Of a DNA stretch of 64,000 nucleotides, positions 1-5,667 are shown piece by piece. The DNA is from a virus. How positions within the stretch are numbered: position 1 is the first letter of the stretch; the number at the start of each line of letters is the position of its first letter. The notes under the pieces are model-generated. The model was not told where the DNA came from. It saw nothing but the letters and a program-made list of their open reading frames with translations, and ran no database searches. The DNA is taken from positions 21,678 through 85,677 of IMG/VR virus record IMGVR_UViG_3300021376_000028; one strand, 5' to 3'. A program made the position numbers and the translations under genes.

Positions 1-26
1 ATATACGGTTTCTCTCACTTCATCAG

Positions 27-60
27 CTGGCGTGCAGGTCGGCTTACTGACTTAAACGCC
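27..60. repeat. Diverged copy of the cassette-end hairpin
   Basis: Imperfect inverted repeat with outer arms TGGCGT (27-32) and ACGCCA (55-60) and an inner GTC/GAC pair. The right arm and the bases after it (cttaaacgccaactcatac) align with the right arm and downstream bases of the perfect hairpins at 668-703 and 1277-1312. It therefore occupies the same position, just before a cassette, and suggests another cassette lies or lay to the left of the window. Confidence 0.5.
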
Positions 61-113
61 AACTCATACAGACAGGCCAGACTCTTATATTTAATATACA
101 CTTTCTCCCTGTA

Positions 114-153
114 AGCTGGTGTGTACGAGCTTTAGCGAAGTTAAACACCAGCT
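114..153. repeat. Inverted repeat upstream of cassette 1
   Basis: Arms AGCTGGTGT (114-122) and ACACCAGCT (145-153) flank a 22-nt spacer. The equivalent element in cassette 2 (760-797) has longer, perfect 13-bp arms. It lies about 50 bp upstream of the -10 element. It could be a protein-binding site or the 3' hairpin of the preceding transcript. The layout recalls the paired inverted repeats upstream of start-associated sequences in cluster K mycobacteriophages, as an analogy only. Confidence 0.6.
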
Positions 154-170
154 TTGTTAGGTTCACCTAA
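152..170 (+). promoter_or_regulatory. Putative DtxR/IdeR-like operator, cassette 1
   Basis: The palindromic core TTAGGTTCACCTAA (157-170) is the left copy of a conserved element. Aligned with the 19-bp DtxR/IdeR consensus (TTAGGTTAGGCTAACCTAA), the 19-mer ending at 170 matches 14 positions. It sits about 34 bp upstream of the -10 hexamer. The repeat is directly visible. Assignment to an iron-dependent host repressor is inference, and a phage repressor with a similar half-site is equally possible. Confidence 0.4.
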
Positions 171-180
171 TAAAAAAAAG

Positions 181-209
181 AGTGCGTTTTTGTGACGGTG
201 TGCTATTGT
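181..209 (+). promoter_or_regulatory. Leaderless extended -10 promoter, cassette 1
   Basis: TATTGT at 204-209 is preceded by TGC (extended -10, TGn). Six bases separate it from the ATG at 216, which is the spacing of actinobacterial leaderless promoters (TANNNT, 6-7 nt, ATG). The block GAGTGCGTTTT..GTG..CGGTGTGCTATTGTA is nearly identical in cassette 2, so it is under selection. No Shine-Dalgarno sequence with proper spacing precedes the ATG. Confidence 0.65.
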
Positions 210-215
210 AAGGGC

Positions 216-599
216 ATGGCAAACAAGCCGGAGCCGACCGCTAAGGCGGAGGACAACAACAACAACCACAGCAAGCCGAGGAAGATCAACCTCTCCGAAC
301 TGAAAGGCACGGTGTCCCCACGGGGGCGCAAGCCCTACACGGACGAGGCGTTGGTCCAGTACCTCACGGAGATGGTGCAGGACGGAGAGGGCTTCGGACT
401 GGACGCTCCCTACGAGGTCACCGACGACATGCGCAAGGGCACCCCACGGGGCGTGAAGGCGCAGAACCGCGAGCGTGCCAAGTGGCGCAACCGCATCGTG
501 TCGGTGTGGACCTCCACGCTCGGCAGGGACAAGGGCGAGATCACCGTCGGGTGGACCTCGGAGCACGAGGTCACCGTCTCCCTCAGGAACAAGGCGTAG
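216..599 (+). CDS. Moron-like cassette protein 1, unknown function
   Basis: A 127-residue basic, soluble protein with no family that I recognise. A charged N-terminal tail of about 30 residues, with an Asn run, precedes a conserved core. The core is shared with the protein at 862-1209: KINLSxLKG, RGRKxY, EYLxEMV, EGFG, a KWRNRIVS block and a final strand-like segment (ITVGWTSEHEV). ATG at 216 is preferred over an in-frame GTG at 192 because the -10 hexamer would otherwise fall inside the gene. Sampled lines are about two-thirds G+C, against roughly a third for the rest of the genome, and codons are host-like. With its own promoter and double terminator it fits a moron. A nucleic-acid-binding role is only a guess from its basic charge. 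Confidence 0.75.
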   Translation: MANKPEPTAKAEDNNNNHSKPRKINLSELKGTVSPRGRKPYTDEALVQYLTEMVQDGEGFGLDAPYEVTDDMRKGTPRGVKAQNRERAKWRNRIVSVWTSTLGRDKGEITVGWTSEHEVTVSLRNKA

Positions 600-609
600 A
601 AAGGCGCTG

Positions 610-656
610 AAAAACCGCAAGGTTTTTACCCTCCCCTTCGGGGGAGGTTTTTTTTT
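610..656 (+). terminator. Double intrinsic terminator, cassette 1
   Basis: Two consecutive stem-loops follow the stop codon: AAAAACC-GCAA-GGTTTTT (610-627), then CCTCCCC-TTCG-GGGGAGG (630-647) and nine T residues (648-656). A UUCG-capped GC stem followed by a U tract is a textbook rho-independent terminator. Cassette 2 has the same two-hairpin layout with different stem sequences, so structure rather than sequence is conserved. Confidence 0.9.
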
Positions 657-704
657 GTCCAAAATCGTTGGCGTTCAAGATGCTGAAGCATCTTGAACGC
701 CAAT
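648..704. repeat. 57-bp identical repeat with perfect 36-nt hairpin, copy 1
   Basis: From the T9 tract through GTCCAAAATCG to CAAT, this 57-bp block is identical to 1257-1313. It contains a perfect inverted repeat (668-703), two 17-nt arms around a central GA. The flanking genes are only moderately similar, so exact identity implies recent duplication, recombination or strong selection on the hairpin. It may be a recombination or attachment site, a protein-binding site or an RNA stabiliser. Confidence 0.9.
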
Positions 705-759
705 CCGTACAAGGCAACGCTCTCTTCCCTTGAATACATTTTCCTAACTTACTTGAGAA

Positions 760-797
760 GCTGGTGTTCAATAGCTTTAGCTAAATTGAACACCAGC
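760..797. repeat. Perfect inverted repeat upstream of cassette 2
   Basis: Arms GCTGGTGTTCAAT (760-772) and ATTGAACACCAGC (785-797) are perfectly complementary over 13 bp. The 12-nt spacer itself folds as TAGC/GCTA. It matches the element at 114-153 in position and in the GCTGGTGT/ACACCAGC core. It precedes the operator-like palindrome by 4 bp. Confidence 0.75.
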
Positions 798-815
798 GAT
801 GTTAGGCTGACCTAA
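797..815 (+). promoter_or_regulatory. Putative DtxR/IdeR-like operator, cassette 2
   Basis: TTAGGCTGACCTAA (802-815) matches 13 of 14 bases of the right part of the DtxR/IdeR box consensus, and the 19-mer 797-815 matches 15 of 19. The same element occurs in cassette 1 at an equivalent place. The box lies about 33 bp upstream of the -10, further than is usual for simple repression. Confidence 0.45.
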
Positions 816-824
816 TAAGAAAAT

Positions 825-854
825 GAGTGCGTTTTCGTGCCGGTGTGCTATTGT
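825..854 (+). promoter_or_regulatory. Leaderless extended -10 promoter, cassette 2
   Basis: TGC-TATTGT with the hexamer at 849-854 lies 7 bp before ATG 862. It matches the cassette 1 promoter across about 30 bp. AGGAG occurs at 856-860 but is only one base from the ATG, too close for normal ribosome binding, so leaderless initiation is the better reading. Confidence 0.6.
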
Positions 855-861
855 AGGAGTC

Positions 862-1209
862 ATGGCAACCAATGCCGGTGACCGCAATAGCGGAACCAAC
901 CCAAAGAAAATCAACCTGTCCGACCTGAAAGGTAAGACTTCCCAACGGGGGCGCAAGCGGTACGCAAACGCCACCCTCACGGAATACCTGAGGGAAATGG
1001 TGAGCACACGGGAAGGCTTCGGTGTTCCCGAACTCTTGACCGTGACTCCCAAGACAACGGAGAAGCAAATCCAGACCCAAAAAGCAAAGTGGCGCAACCG
1101 CATTGTGTCATTGTTTGAGGAACTGAACTTCCCGGGACACCGCATCAGTATTTCGTGGACGGACGCTCACGAAATGGTCGTGGAAATGGTTGAGACCACC
1201 GAAGGCTGA
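862..1209 (+). CDS. Moron-like cassette protein 2, paralogue of 216-599
   Basis: A 115-residue protein of unknown function. It aligns with the 216-599 product along its length: KINLSDLKG, QRGRKRY, EYLREMV, EGFG, KAKWRNRIVS, and ISISWTDAHEM near the end. It lacks most of the charged N-terminal tail. G+C is about 55-57% in sampled lines, between cassette 1 and the rest of the genome, as if it had been resident longer. ATG 862 is chosen from the promoter spacing; an upstream in-frame ATG at 823 would place the promoter inside the gene. It has its own promoter and double terminator. Confidence 0.75.
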   Translation: MATNAGDRNSGTNPKKINLSDLKGKTSQRGRKRYANATLTEYLREMVSTREGFGVPELLTVTPKTTEKQIQTQKAKWRNRIVSLFEELNFPGHRISISWTDAHEMVVEMVETTEG

Positions 1210-1220
1210 GGAACCTTCAT

Positions 1221-1265
1221 AAAAAACGAAAGTTTTTTGACTCCGCTTCGGCGGAGTTTTTTTTT
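1221..1265 (+). terminator. Double intrinsic terminator, cassette 2
   Basis: AAAAAAC-GAAA-GTTTTTT (1221-1238) is followed by ACTCCGC-TTCG-GCGGAGT (1240-1257) and a T9 tract. The layout matches cassette 1. Confidence 0.9.
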
Positions 1266-1313
1266 GTCCAAAATCGTTGGCGTTCAAGATGCTGAAGCAT
1301 CTTGAACGCCAAT
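1257..1313. repeat. 57-bp identical repeat with perfect 36-nt hairpin, copy 2
   Basis: Identical to 648-704. The perfect hairpin is at 1277-1312 (17-nt arms, GA centre). Similarity to copy 1 stops abruptly after CAAT, which marks the unit boundary. Confidence 0.9.
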
Positions 1314-1861
1314 ACTTTTATCCTTATATTCATACTAATTGAGTATACTTACTTGGCAAGGTTAGACCCTCCTTATATATTCTCTTTTTTTAATTGGTGG
1401 TCGTTTAAGAAATGCATTTCTTAAACACACCAATTAAATTAAATTTATTCTTTCCATTATGTTTAGTATTTTCTAATCGCATAGTCATCGCGTTGTCCTT
1501 TCAATTGCATTTCCTAATTGATTTGCGGGTGCCAATGGCTCACCAGTTCCCTTGGTAAATTCCCTCCTAATAGCCTGGGTGAATAGGTCACTCAAACCCC
1601 CCCTCAATTTACTCAACAAGAATAAAATTCATGGATCTGGATATAGATAGGGTTAGGAGCATAGGAATAGTCTCTTCATATAGCCGCCTTCCCCAAATTC
1701 ATATTAAAAATCGGGTTAAAAGCCCTCTATTCAACCTATATAAGAGGTATAAGAATAAACTTAATGGAAAATAGGCAAAATTTTTTTGTTTTTAATTAAA
1801 AGTTGACTATTTTAATCAACTTTTATTAAGTTTTAGAATAAAATTAACCGCTTTTTGGCAC
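1314..1861. other. Non-coding inter-operon region with palindromes
   Basis: No convincing gene. It holds a nested palindrome at 1390-1437 (arms TTAATTGGTG / CACCAATTAA around a perfect 24-bp palindrome, 1403-1426) and an AT-rich hairpin at 1798-1824 (AAAAGTTGA / TCAACTTTT). An ORF for 47 residues at 1631-1774 (+) has no ribosome site and atypical composition. The region separates the rightward cassettes from the end of the leftward operons, so it is a convergent intergenic spacer. Confidence 0.6.
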
Positions 1862-1906
1862 AAAAAAAAGCCTTAAAAATAAGATTTCTCTTACTTCTAA
1901 GGCTTT
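1862..1906 (-). terminator. Terminator of the leftmost leftward operon
   Basis: Read leftward, AAAGCCTTA (1898-1906) pairs with TAAGGCTTT (1867-1875). An inner stem is capped by GAAA, and the leftward transcript ends in a run of eight U residues (1862-1869). Stem plus U tract is a canonical rho-independent terminator, about 140 bp downstream of the last leftward gene. 1907-2044 holds a weak hairpin (AAGCA/TGCTT) and no gene. Confidence 0.85.
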
Positions 1907-2044
1907 CTTTGCTTAATTACAATGGATTCGGGGGTACACCATAGTAATTAATAAATATTGACGCAAATTGTCGTGCGTGTCGTCTCTTTATAATACTTTT
2001 GAAGCATATATCTTTTAAATATTTGCTTCTTGTTTTAGGGCTTC

Positions 2045-2206
2045 CTAAGACTCCTGGAGATCTTCCTCTATATCTCTAAAGAACTCTTCATTAGCCCAAT
2101 CCCATTTTTCTTTTTCCCGCTCATACCAAACAACATAACAACCCCAGCACATTGGGTTTGCCATATCTGATATATCACAGCATAAATCTTGCTTATTATC
2201 TATCAT
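2045..2206 (-). CDS. Small Cys-rich protein, unknown
   Basis: A 53-residue acidic protein with cysteines at CCDIS and MCWGC, then a Trp/Glu-rich C-terminal half (YVVWYEREKEKWDW). The cysteine pairs could bind zinc. ATG 2206 overlaps the upstream stop by four bases (ATGA), the typical coupling seen across this genome. It is the last gene of the leftward transcript before the terminator at 1862-1906. Confidence 0.6.
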   Translation of the reverse strand: MIDNKQDLCCDISDMANPMCWGCYVVWYEREKEKWDWANEEFFRDIEEDLQES

Positions 2207-2409
2207 TCCTTGTCTTCCTTTAAATAAGGGAATTCGTATTCAAAATTGTCAATCACTTGGCGGATTACATCCAATTCCATTTCCAGCCATGTAACATCAT
2301 TTTGATCCATATAGGGAATGTCCTGAGAGATCTTATTATAATAGTATTTTAAAGCGGCCACCGTATATTTGACCTCTTTGCCACTATAAAAAGTAACGCT
2401 CCCGCTCAT
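2203..2409 (-). CDS. Small conserved-type phage protein, unknown
   Basis: A 68-residue protein (MSGSVTFYSGKEVKYTVAAL...) with one N-terminal beta-like segment and a helical acidic C-terminus. ATG 2409 is chosen because GAGGAA lies just upstream; an in-frame ATG at 2442 lies inside the preceding gene. No recognisable domain. Confidence 0.65.
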   Translation of the reverse strand: MSGSVTFYSGKEVKYTVAALKYYYNKISQDIPYMDQNDVTWLEMELDVIRQVIDNFEYEFPYLKEDKE

Positions 2410-2428
2410 AATTTCCTCTTTTTTTCTA

Positions 2429-2539
2429 TTATTCACAGTCATGCCCGTATTGATATTCCTCTAAGGGAATATCCTTATTACACTCAGGGCAAGTAACAAG
2501 CCAACCAATATTCTCTAGAATTTCTTCTTCCTCATCCAT
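2429..2539 (-). CDS. 36-residue zinc-ribbon-like microprotein
   Basis: Short acidic protein with CPEC and a C-terminal HDC, a possible half zinc ribbon (residues about 19-35). Its ATG shares a base with the preceding stop (TGATG), supporting translational coupling. It overlaps the upstream extension of the next gene, another reason to start that gene at 2409. Confidence 0.5.
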   Translation of the reverse strand: MDEEEEILENIGWLVTCPECNKDIPLEEYQYGHDCE

Positions 2540-2913
2540 CACGTAAGCCTGTAACTTCTATCTTTTGAATAGTTTCCATCACCGTCAAATACCATCATAG
2601 CAAGATACTTTTCCCATTCCTCTGGAAAATAGGAATCATGAAGGAATTGCAAATCCCCAAGCATTTTAAAAGAAGTAGGACCCATGTCCCACTCAGGATT
2701 ACTCTTCTGGATAGCTTCTACAATGTAATCTCTATCATAAGGCTCCCCCTCAAAAAATGCCCTGTAATTATTATCGTGTATAAGAACACCTACGGCACAC
2801 TTTTTATTTTTGCTACCGCGATAACCGCACCCCCATTCATCATTCAGGCACTTTTCATTCTGCTGCAAGAGGTGATCTTTCACAATTTTAAAGATGTCTT
2901 GATCGTTCATCAT
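2539..2913 (-). CDS. Paralogue family A protein (CxYRG/KCAxG)
   Basis: A 124-residue protein of unknown function. Shared features with 5859-6449 and 18843-19241 are a DIFKIVKDHLL-like helix, C(G/A)YRG, KKCAVGxLIxD, an AIQKSNPEW segment and a LQFLHDS segment. Cysteine and glycine spacing suggests a small alpha/beta fold, perhaps metal-binding. ATG 2913 (or the adjacent ATG) is used rather than an upstream TTG. It is the first gene of its transcript, just downstream of a double GTGTACAC palindrome that may be its operator. Confidence 0.7.
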   Translation of the reverse strand: MMNDQDIFKIVKDHLLQQNEKCLNDEWGCGYRGSKNKKCAVGVLIHDNNYRAFFEGEPYDRDYIVEAIQKSNPEWDMGPTSFKMLGDLQFLHDSYFPEEWEKYLAMMVFDGDGNYSKDRSYRLT

Positions 2914-2924
2914 GTTTTCTTTCC

Positions 2925-2942
2925 GTGTACACAAGTGTACAC
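2925..2942. promoter_or_regulatory. Tandem GTGTACAC palindromes, putative operator
   Basis: Two perfect 8-bp palindromes (2925-2932 and 2935-2942) are separated by AA and so lie on the same helix face, 10 bp apart. They lie between a TACAAT-like -10 (about 2954-2959, leftward) and the start of the gene at 2913, a good position for a repressor. The cognate regulator is unknown. Confidence 0.5.
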
Positions 2943-2990
2943 ATTTGATATATTGTACTTAGGATAATTGGTATTAAATATTAGGTTTAT

Positions 2991-3014
2991 TTTACAAGCC
3001 ACCAAGCTTGTAAA
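2991..3014 (-). terminator. Hairpin between transcripts, probable weak terminator
   Basis: Perfect 9-bp stem TTTACAAGC (2991-2999) / GCTTGTAAA (3006-3014) with a 6-nt loop, 24 bp downstream of the gene ending at 3038. The downstream tract is AT-rich (ATAAACC) but not a clean U run, so termination may be partial. Confidence 0.55.
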
Positions 3015-3037
3015 TCTTAATTTCTTTTTTAAATAAC

Positions 3038-3298
3038 TTATAAAATTGGATAACCAGTGTTGTCATGGCAAGTATCAATATCGTTAAAGTTAATCTTTTT
3101 AACCAAGATTGCACCATCATCGTCCTTTATGTCAGAAATAAAAAGTTGTAAGGTATCAATAAAATCATCAAGATCACCCTCACGGAATGTACCGTTTGTT
3201 ATGGCAAAATCATGCAATTTTTGGTCATTTGCAAAACAAGCCAAACCGACAATGATAGTCCCAATATTTTGTTTACTTAAAAAAATGTTGTCAATCAT
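3038..3298 (-). CDS. Hypothetical acidic protein
   Basis: An 86-residue protein (MIDNIFLSKQNIG...) with a hydrophobic segment IGTIIVGLACFA near the start, then acidic residues including DDDGAIL. No family recognised. The ATG overlaps the preceding stop (AATGATTGA junction). Confidence 0.6.
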   Translation of the reverse strand: MIDNIFLSKQNIGTIIVGLACFANDQKLHDFAITNGTFREGDLDDFIDTLQLFISDIKDDDGAILVKKINFNDIDTCHDNTGYPIL

Positions 3299-3512
3299 TA
3301 ATTACTCCAAGTCTTGATGCTTTTTCGTATAAAAAATTGTATTTATTTCTAAAGTGTGTGATCTTTGCGCTAAAAAGATTGCGCTCTTCTTCGCTCAAAA
3401 GATTTATTGATTCCTCCAGGGTACTGTCTAGTTGTTTAAGACTAGCTTGAAAAAGCTTAAGTTGTTGTCTTGCCTCTGTTTTTAAATTTTCTTGAGCATC
3501 ACCCTTCTCCAT
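3291..3512 (-). CDS. Hypothetical helical protein
   Basis: A 73-residue, mostly helical protein beginning MEKGDAQENL, with heptad-like LKLFQASLKQLDSTL. The open frame extends further upstream, but those residues are the antisense-like reading of the overlapping gene at 3499-3768, so ATG 3512 is preferred. No known domain. Confidence 0.55.
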   Translation of the reverse strand: MEKGDAQENLKTEARQQLKLFQASLKQLDSTLEESINLLSEEERNLFSAKITHFRNKYNFLYEKASRLGVIND

Positions 3513-3768
3513 CAGCAAGCATTCCTTCCTCAAGAGGAGTAATACTGATAGCGTTTCCCGTTTTGGTAATTCCAAACAAAGAGCCTGGACCATTACCCTC
3601 AGGATCACAAGAAGCATAAACTTTGCTACCATCACTAAATTCTAATACTGCTGTATTATTCCAACGAATATCATCCCAGCCTTCGTTTAGTGCTTCTTCT
3701 TCTGAAAGCCATCTCACATTCGTACACTTAAGGCCAACTGGATGCGCTACCTTTTTACTTTTCATCAT
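3499..3768 (-). CDS. Hypothetical protein
   Basis: An 89-residue protein with a beta-rich pattern (AVLEFSDGSKVYASCDPEGNGPGSLFG), resembling a small beta-barrel or beta-sandwich. Two adjacent ATGs are possible starts. It overlaps the next gene by 14 bp. Function unknown. Confidence 0.6.
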   Translation of the reverse strand: MMKSKKVAHPVGLKCTNVRWLSEEEALNEGWDDIRWNNTAVLEFSDGSKVYASCDPEGNGPGSLFGITKTGNAISITPLEEGMLADGEG

Positions 3769-3775
3769 ATTTTAC

Positions 3776-3946
3776 TCAATTCTTAAATGTTTCTTCAAAT
3801 TTATTTATTAAAACTTCTATTGTATTTCTTGCATTATCATTCTTAGACAACCAATAATCTAACAATTGGTCGTCAAGTATAAGATTATGCAACCCAGACA
3901 ATAAAATCTTGACTTCTTCTTTGTTTAAATCAACAACACTTCTCAC
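3776..3946 (-). CDS. Small hypothetical protein, GTG start
   Basis: A 56-residue helical protein (MRSVVDLNKEEVKILLSGL...) initiated at GTG 3946, which overlaps the upstream TGA in a GTGA junction. It fills a gap otherwise lacking a gene, with good coding character and an in-frame stop 8 bp before the next gene start. Function unknown. Confidence 0.55.
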   Translation of the reverse strand: MRSVVDLNKEEVKILLSGLHNLILDDQLLDYWLSKNDNARNTIEVLINKFEETFKN

Positions 3947-4155
3947 AGAGATTCCTTTGGAATACAGCGCCTAGTGCAGTATCCCAAATTATTTTCTTCG
4001 TAAAAGATACCGCGAATAAAACTTTTGTTACACATTGCACAAACAAAAGGATTCGCCCCCTTAGACCCATAAAATAAAGCTGCCTTACCAAGCAACTTTG
4101 GTCCTTTATCCCTATTTTGTCCAGCAATGGGTTTTGCTGGCTTCTTACTAGCCAT
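3943..4155 (-). CDS. Small zinc-finger-like protein
   Basis: A 70-residue basic protein. The Lys-rich N-terminus (MASKKPAKPIAG) is followed by CAMC (residues about 40-43) and, 18 residues on, a CTRRC pair, a treble-clef or zinc-ribbon arrangement. It may bind nucleic acid. It overlaps the upstream gene by 8 bp. Confidence 0.65.
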   Translation of the reverse strand: MASKKPAKPIAGQNRDKGPKLLGKAALFYGSKGANPFVCAMCNKSFIRGIFYEENNLGYCTRRCIPKESL

Positions 4156-4636
4156 TTATTTCCTCTTTCTTTTTAATTGATAGCAATGACTCTTCAAATT
4201 CATTAGAAAACTGCTTATGAAATTTTCCAAGATTTGCTGGGGTCAAGTGCTTTAGGTCTTCTATATTTTTCCAACTACGGATCATTGAATTTATCCAGTC
4301 TGTCTTTTTACGCTCGGAAGCGTTTGTTGTAAGACCAAGATGTTGCATAACAACTTCAGGTGTCAAATACACATAAACCAAATCTGAATCTTTCACTTTG
4401 TAATAAAGATAAGTGTTTTCAAACTTTTCTAAAATCTTCCAACGAGCATAAAAATCTGCTGCAGTAGAAAACTTAATATTACCAATACAAACAGCCATAC
4501 TGCCGAATACTAAAGATTTAGTTATAGCATTTAAATCTGAGTATTCTTCGGGTGTATCTTGATTGTAGATTGTGAACAATTCGTTGGGGTTATCGTTAAA
4601 ATATTTAACCCTTTCGGCATTCCAAACTAGCGGCAT
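4148..4636 (-). CDS. Hypothetical protein, 162 residues
   Basis: Mixed alpha/beta protein (MPLVWNAERVKYF...) with an LGLTTNASERKKTDWINSM segment resembling an initiator-like helix pair and a Lys/Glu-rich C-terminus. No family recognised. Well-defined start with an AGGAAA-type ribosome site. Confidence 0.7.
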   Translation of the reverse strand: MPLVWNAERVKYFNDNPNELFTIYNQDTPEEYSDLNAITKSLVFGSMAVCIGNIKFSTAADFYARWKILEKFENTYLYYKVKDSDLVYVYLTPEVVMQHLGLTTNASERKKTDWINSMIRSWKNIEDLKHLTPANLGKFHKQFSNEFEESLLSIKKKEEING

Positions 4637-4658
4637 TGATTTTCCTTTCTATTTTTAA

Positions 4659-4862
4659 TTATTCCTTGGGTTCTTCATAAAGGATATTATCAGAACGATA
4701 CATTCTTTCAGCTGCGTCCATAACAGGCTTGTAATAATACCAAATTTCTTCGTCTCCATTTGCAACACTCGGAGGAATAAGACCTTCCTCGTACAAATCA
4801 TCATATGCCATTTGTAGATAAAGCATTTGTGTTGCCTCGTCAGCATCGTCAAAGCGATTCAT
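4659..4862 (-). CDS. Hypothetical acidic helical protein
   Basis: A 67-residue acidic protein (MNRFDDADEATQMLYLQ...). The first two thirds look helical with aromatic residues (IWYYYKPVMDAA). No recognisable family. Preceded by AGGAAAC at suitable spacing. Confidence 0.65.
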   Translation of the reverse strand: MNRFDDADEATQMLYLQMAYDDLYEEGLIPPSVANGDEEIWYYYKPVMDAAERMYRSDNILYEEPKE

Positions 4863-4871
4863 ATTGTTTCC

Positions 4872-5228
4872 TTACAGTTTTAATTTTTCTTTATATTGTA
4901 AAATAAGTTGTATCAAAGTATTTGGAACAGAAGTATCATAACCCTCTTCATCAACATCACCAATAAAAACCACATCACCGGCAATATAATCCCCAAGAAG
5001 AATTTTTTCCCCTGAGTCATACCACAAAGCTGTTGCAATTTTATTTTCTGGCAAATCGATTAATTTACCCTCATCATTTATATATGCAACAAATCGGAGA
5101 TTTCCAAAACGCACAACATCAAAGAATCCACCTACTGCTTCATTCATTTCCTGTGAAGTCCAAGTGCTTGTTATTTCTTCAATATCACCGCTTGCTGATA
5201 CAGTGATTGCTTTTTTATTTATTAACAT
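4872..5228 (-). CDS. Hypothetical beta-rich protein (DUF3846-like pattern possible)
   Basis: A 118-residue protein. The order FVAYINDEGKLIDLPENKIATALW, then LLGDYIAGDVVFIGDVDEEG, is reminiscent of DUF3846-type phage proteins (new value, domicile, "l-GdvvivG" strand). The likeness is weak and from memory. Cytoplasmic, function unknown. Confidence 0.6.
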   Translation of the reverse strand: MLINKKAITVSASGDIEEITSTWTSQEMNEAVGGFFDVVRFGNLRFVAYINDEGKLIDLPENKIATALWYDSGEKILLGDYIAGDVVFIGDVDEEGYDTSVPNTLIQLILQYKEKLKL

Positions 5229-5234
5229 AGTTAA

Positions 5235-5648
5235 TTAGTACAACCCGTACTCTTCTCTTTCTTCTTCTGTGACTATAGTAACAGTGCTATTGCTTCCCAT
5301 TGGAGCATCATGATGACTAAGAGAATAAGTGATTCTATCTTCTTCAATAAATCCCCGCATTATCCACTCGCTTTTGACACTCATTCCCCTGATCAAATCA
5401 ATAGGTTTGCGTGCATGAACAAAACCACTATGATTTCCATCCCATAAACGCAAATTAGAGATTTTCCAAAAACCTGTCTCGTTTTTGTCAAAAAGTTGAG
5501 AAGTAATATCAGTAAAAGCAAATATTGCTTCTTCCCAGCAACCAAAACAATCTTCTGAAGGAACAGATTCGTCTGTTTCTTCATCAAATGTAGTACATGT
5601 ACATACATTTGTAATCTCAAATGGAACTATTACGCTAAACATTGACAT
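5235..5648 (-). CDS. Hypothetical protein with CxxC
   Basis: A 137-residue protein. ATG 5648 (MSMFSVIVP) is chosen because an upstream ATG at 5699 lies inside the preceding gene. The N-terminus (FSVIVPFEIT) resembles that of the next protein upstream (FSIIVTATYFV), hinting at a shared small strand-helix fold. Cysteines CTC and CFGCW could bind metal. Confidence 0.6.
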   Translation of the reverse strand: MSMFSVIVPFEITNVCTCTTFDEETDESVPSEDCFGCWEEAIFAFTDITSQLFDKNETGFWKISNLRLWDGNHSGFVHARKPIDLIRGMSVKSEWIMRGFIEEDRITYSLSHHDAPMGSNSTVTIVTEEEREEYGLY

Positions 5649-5667
5649 ATCTAATAATCTTTCTTTT

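Noticed and set aside
192-215. GTG 192 as start of the first cassette gene
   Set aside because: It would put the conserved extended -10 TGC-TATTGT inside the coding region; the ATG at 216 fits the leaderless promoter spacing and the paralogue at 862.
668-703. Perfect hairpin as the terminator of cassette 1
   Set aside because: The two stem-loops with T9 upstream already form a full terminator; the 36-nt hairpin comes after the U tract and has no U run of its own.
1-1313. Terminal repeat or phage genome end
   Set aside because: Direct repeats are present, but the window cannot show whether this is a physical end, so no terminal-repeat feature is claimed.
1631-1774. 47-residue rightward ORF in the intergenic spacer
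   Set aside because: No ribosome site or promoter, and its composition differs from neighbouring genes; it lies between terminators of opposite strands.
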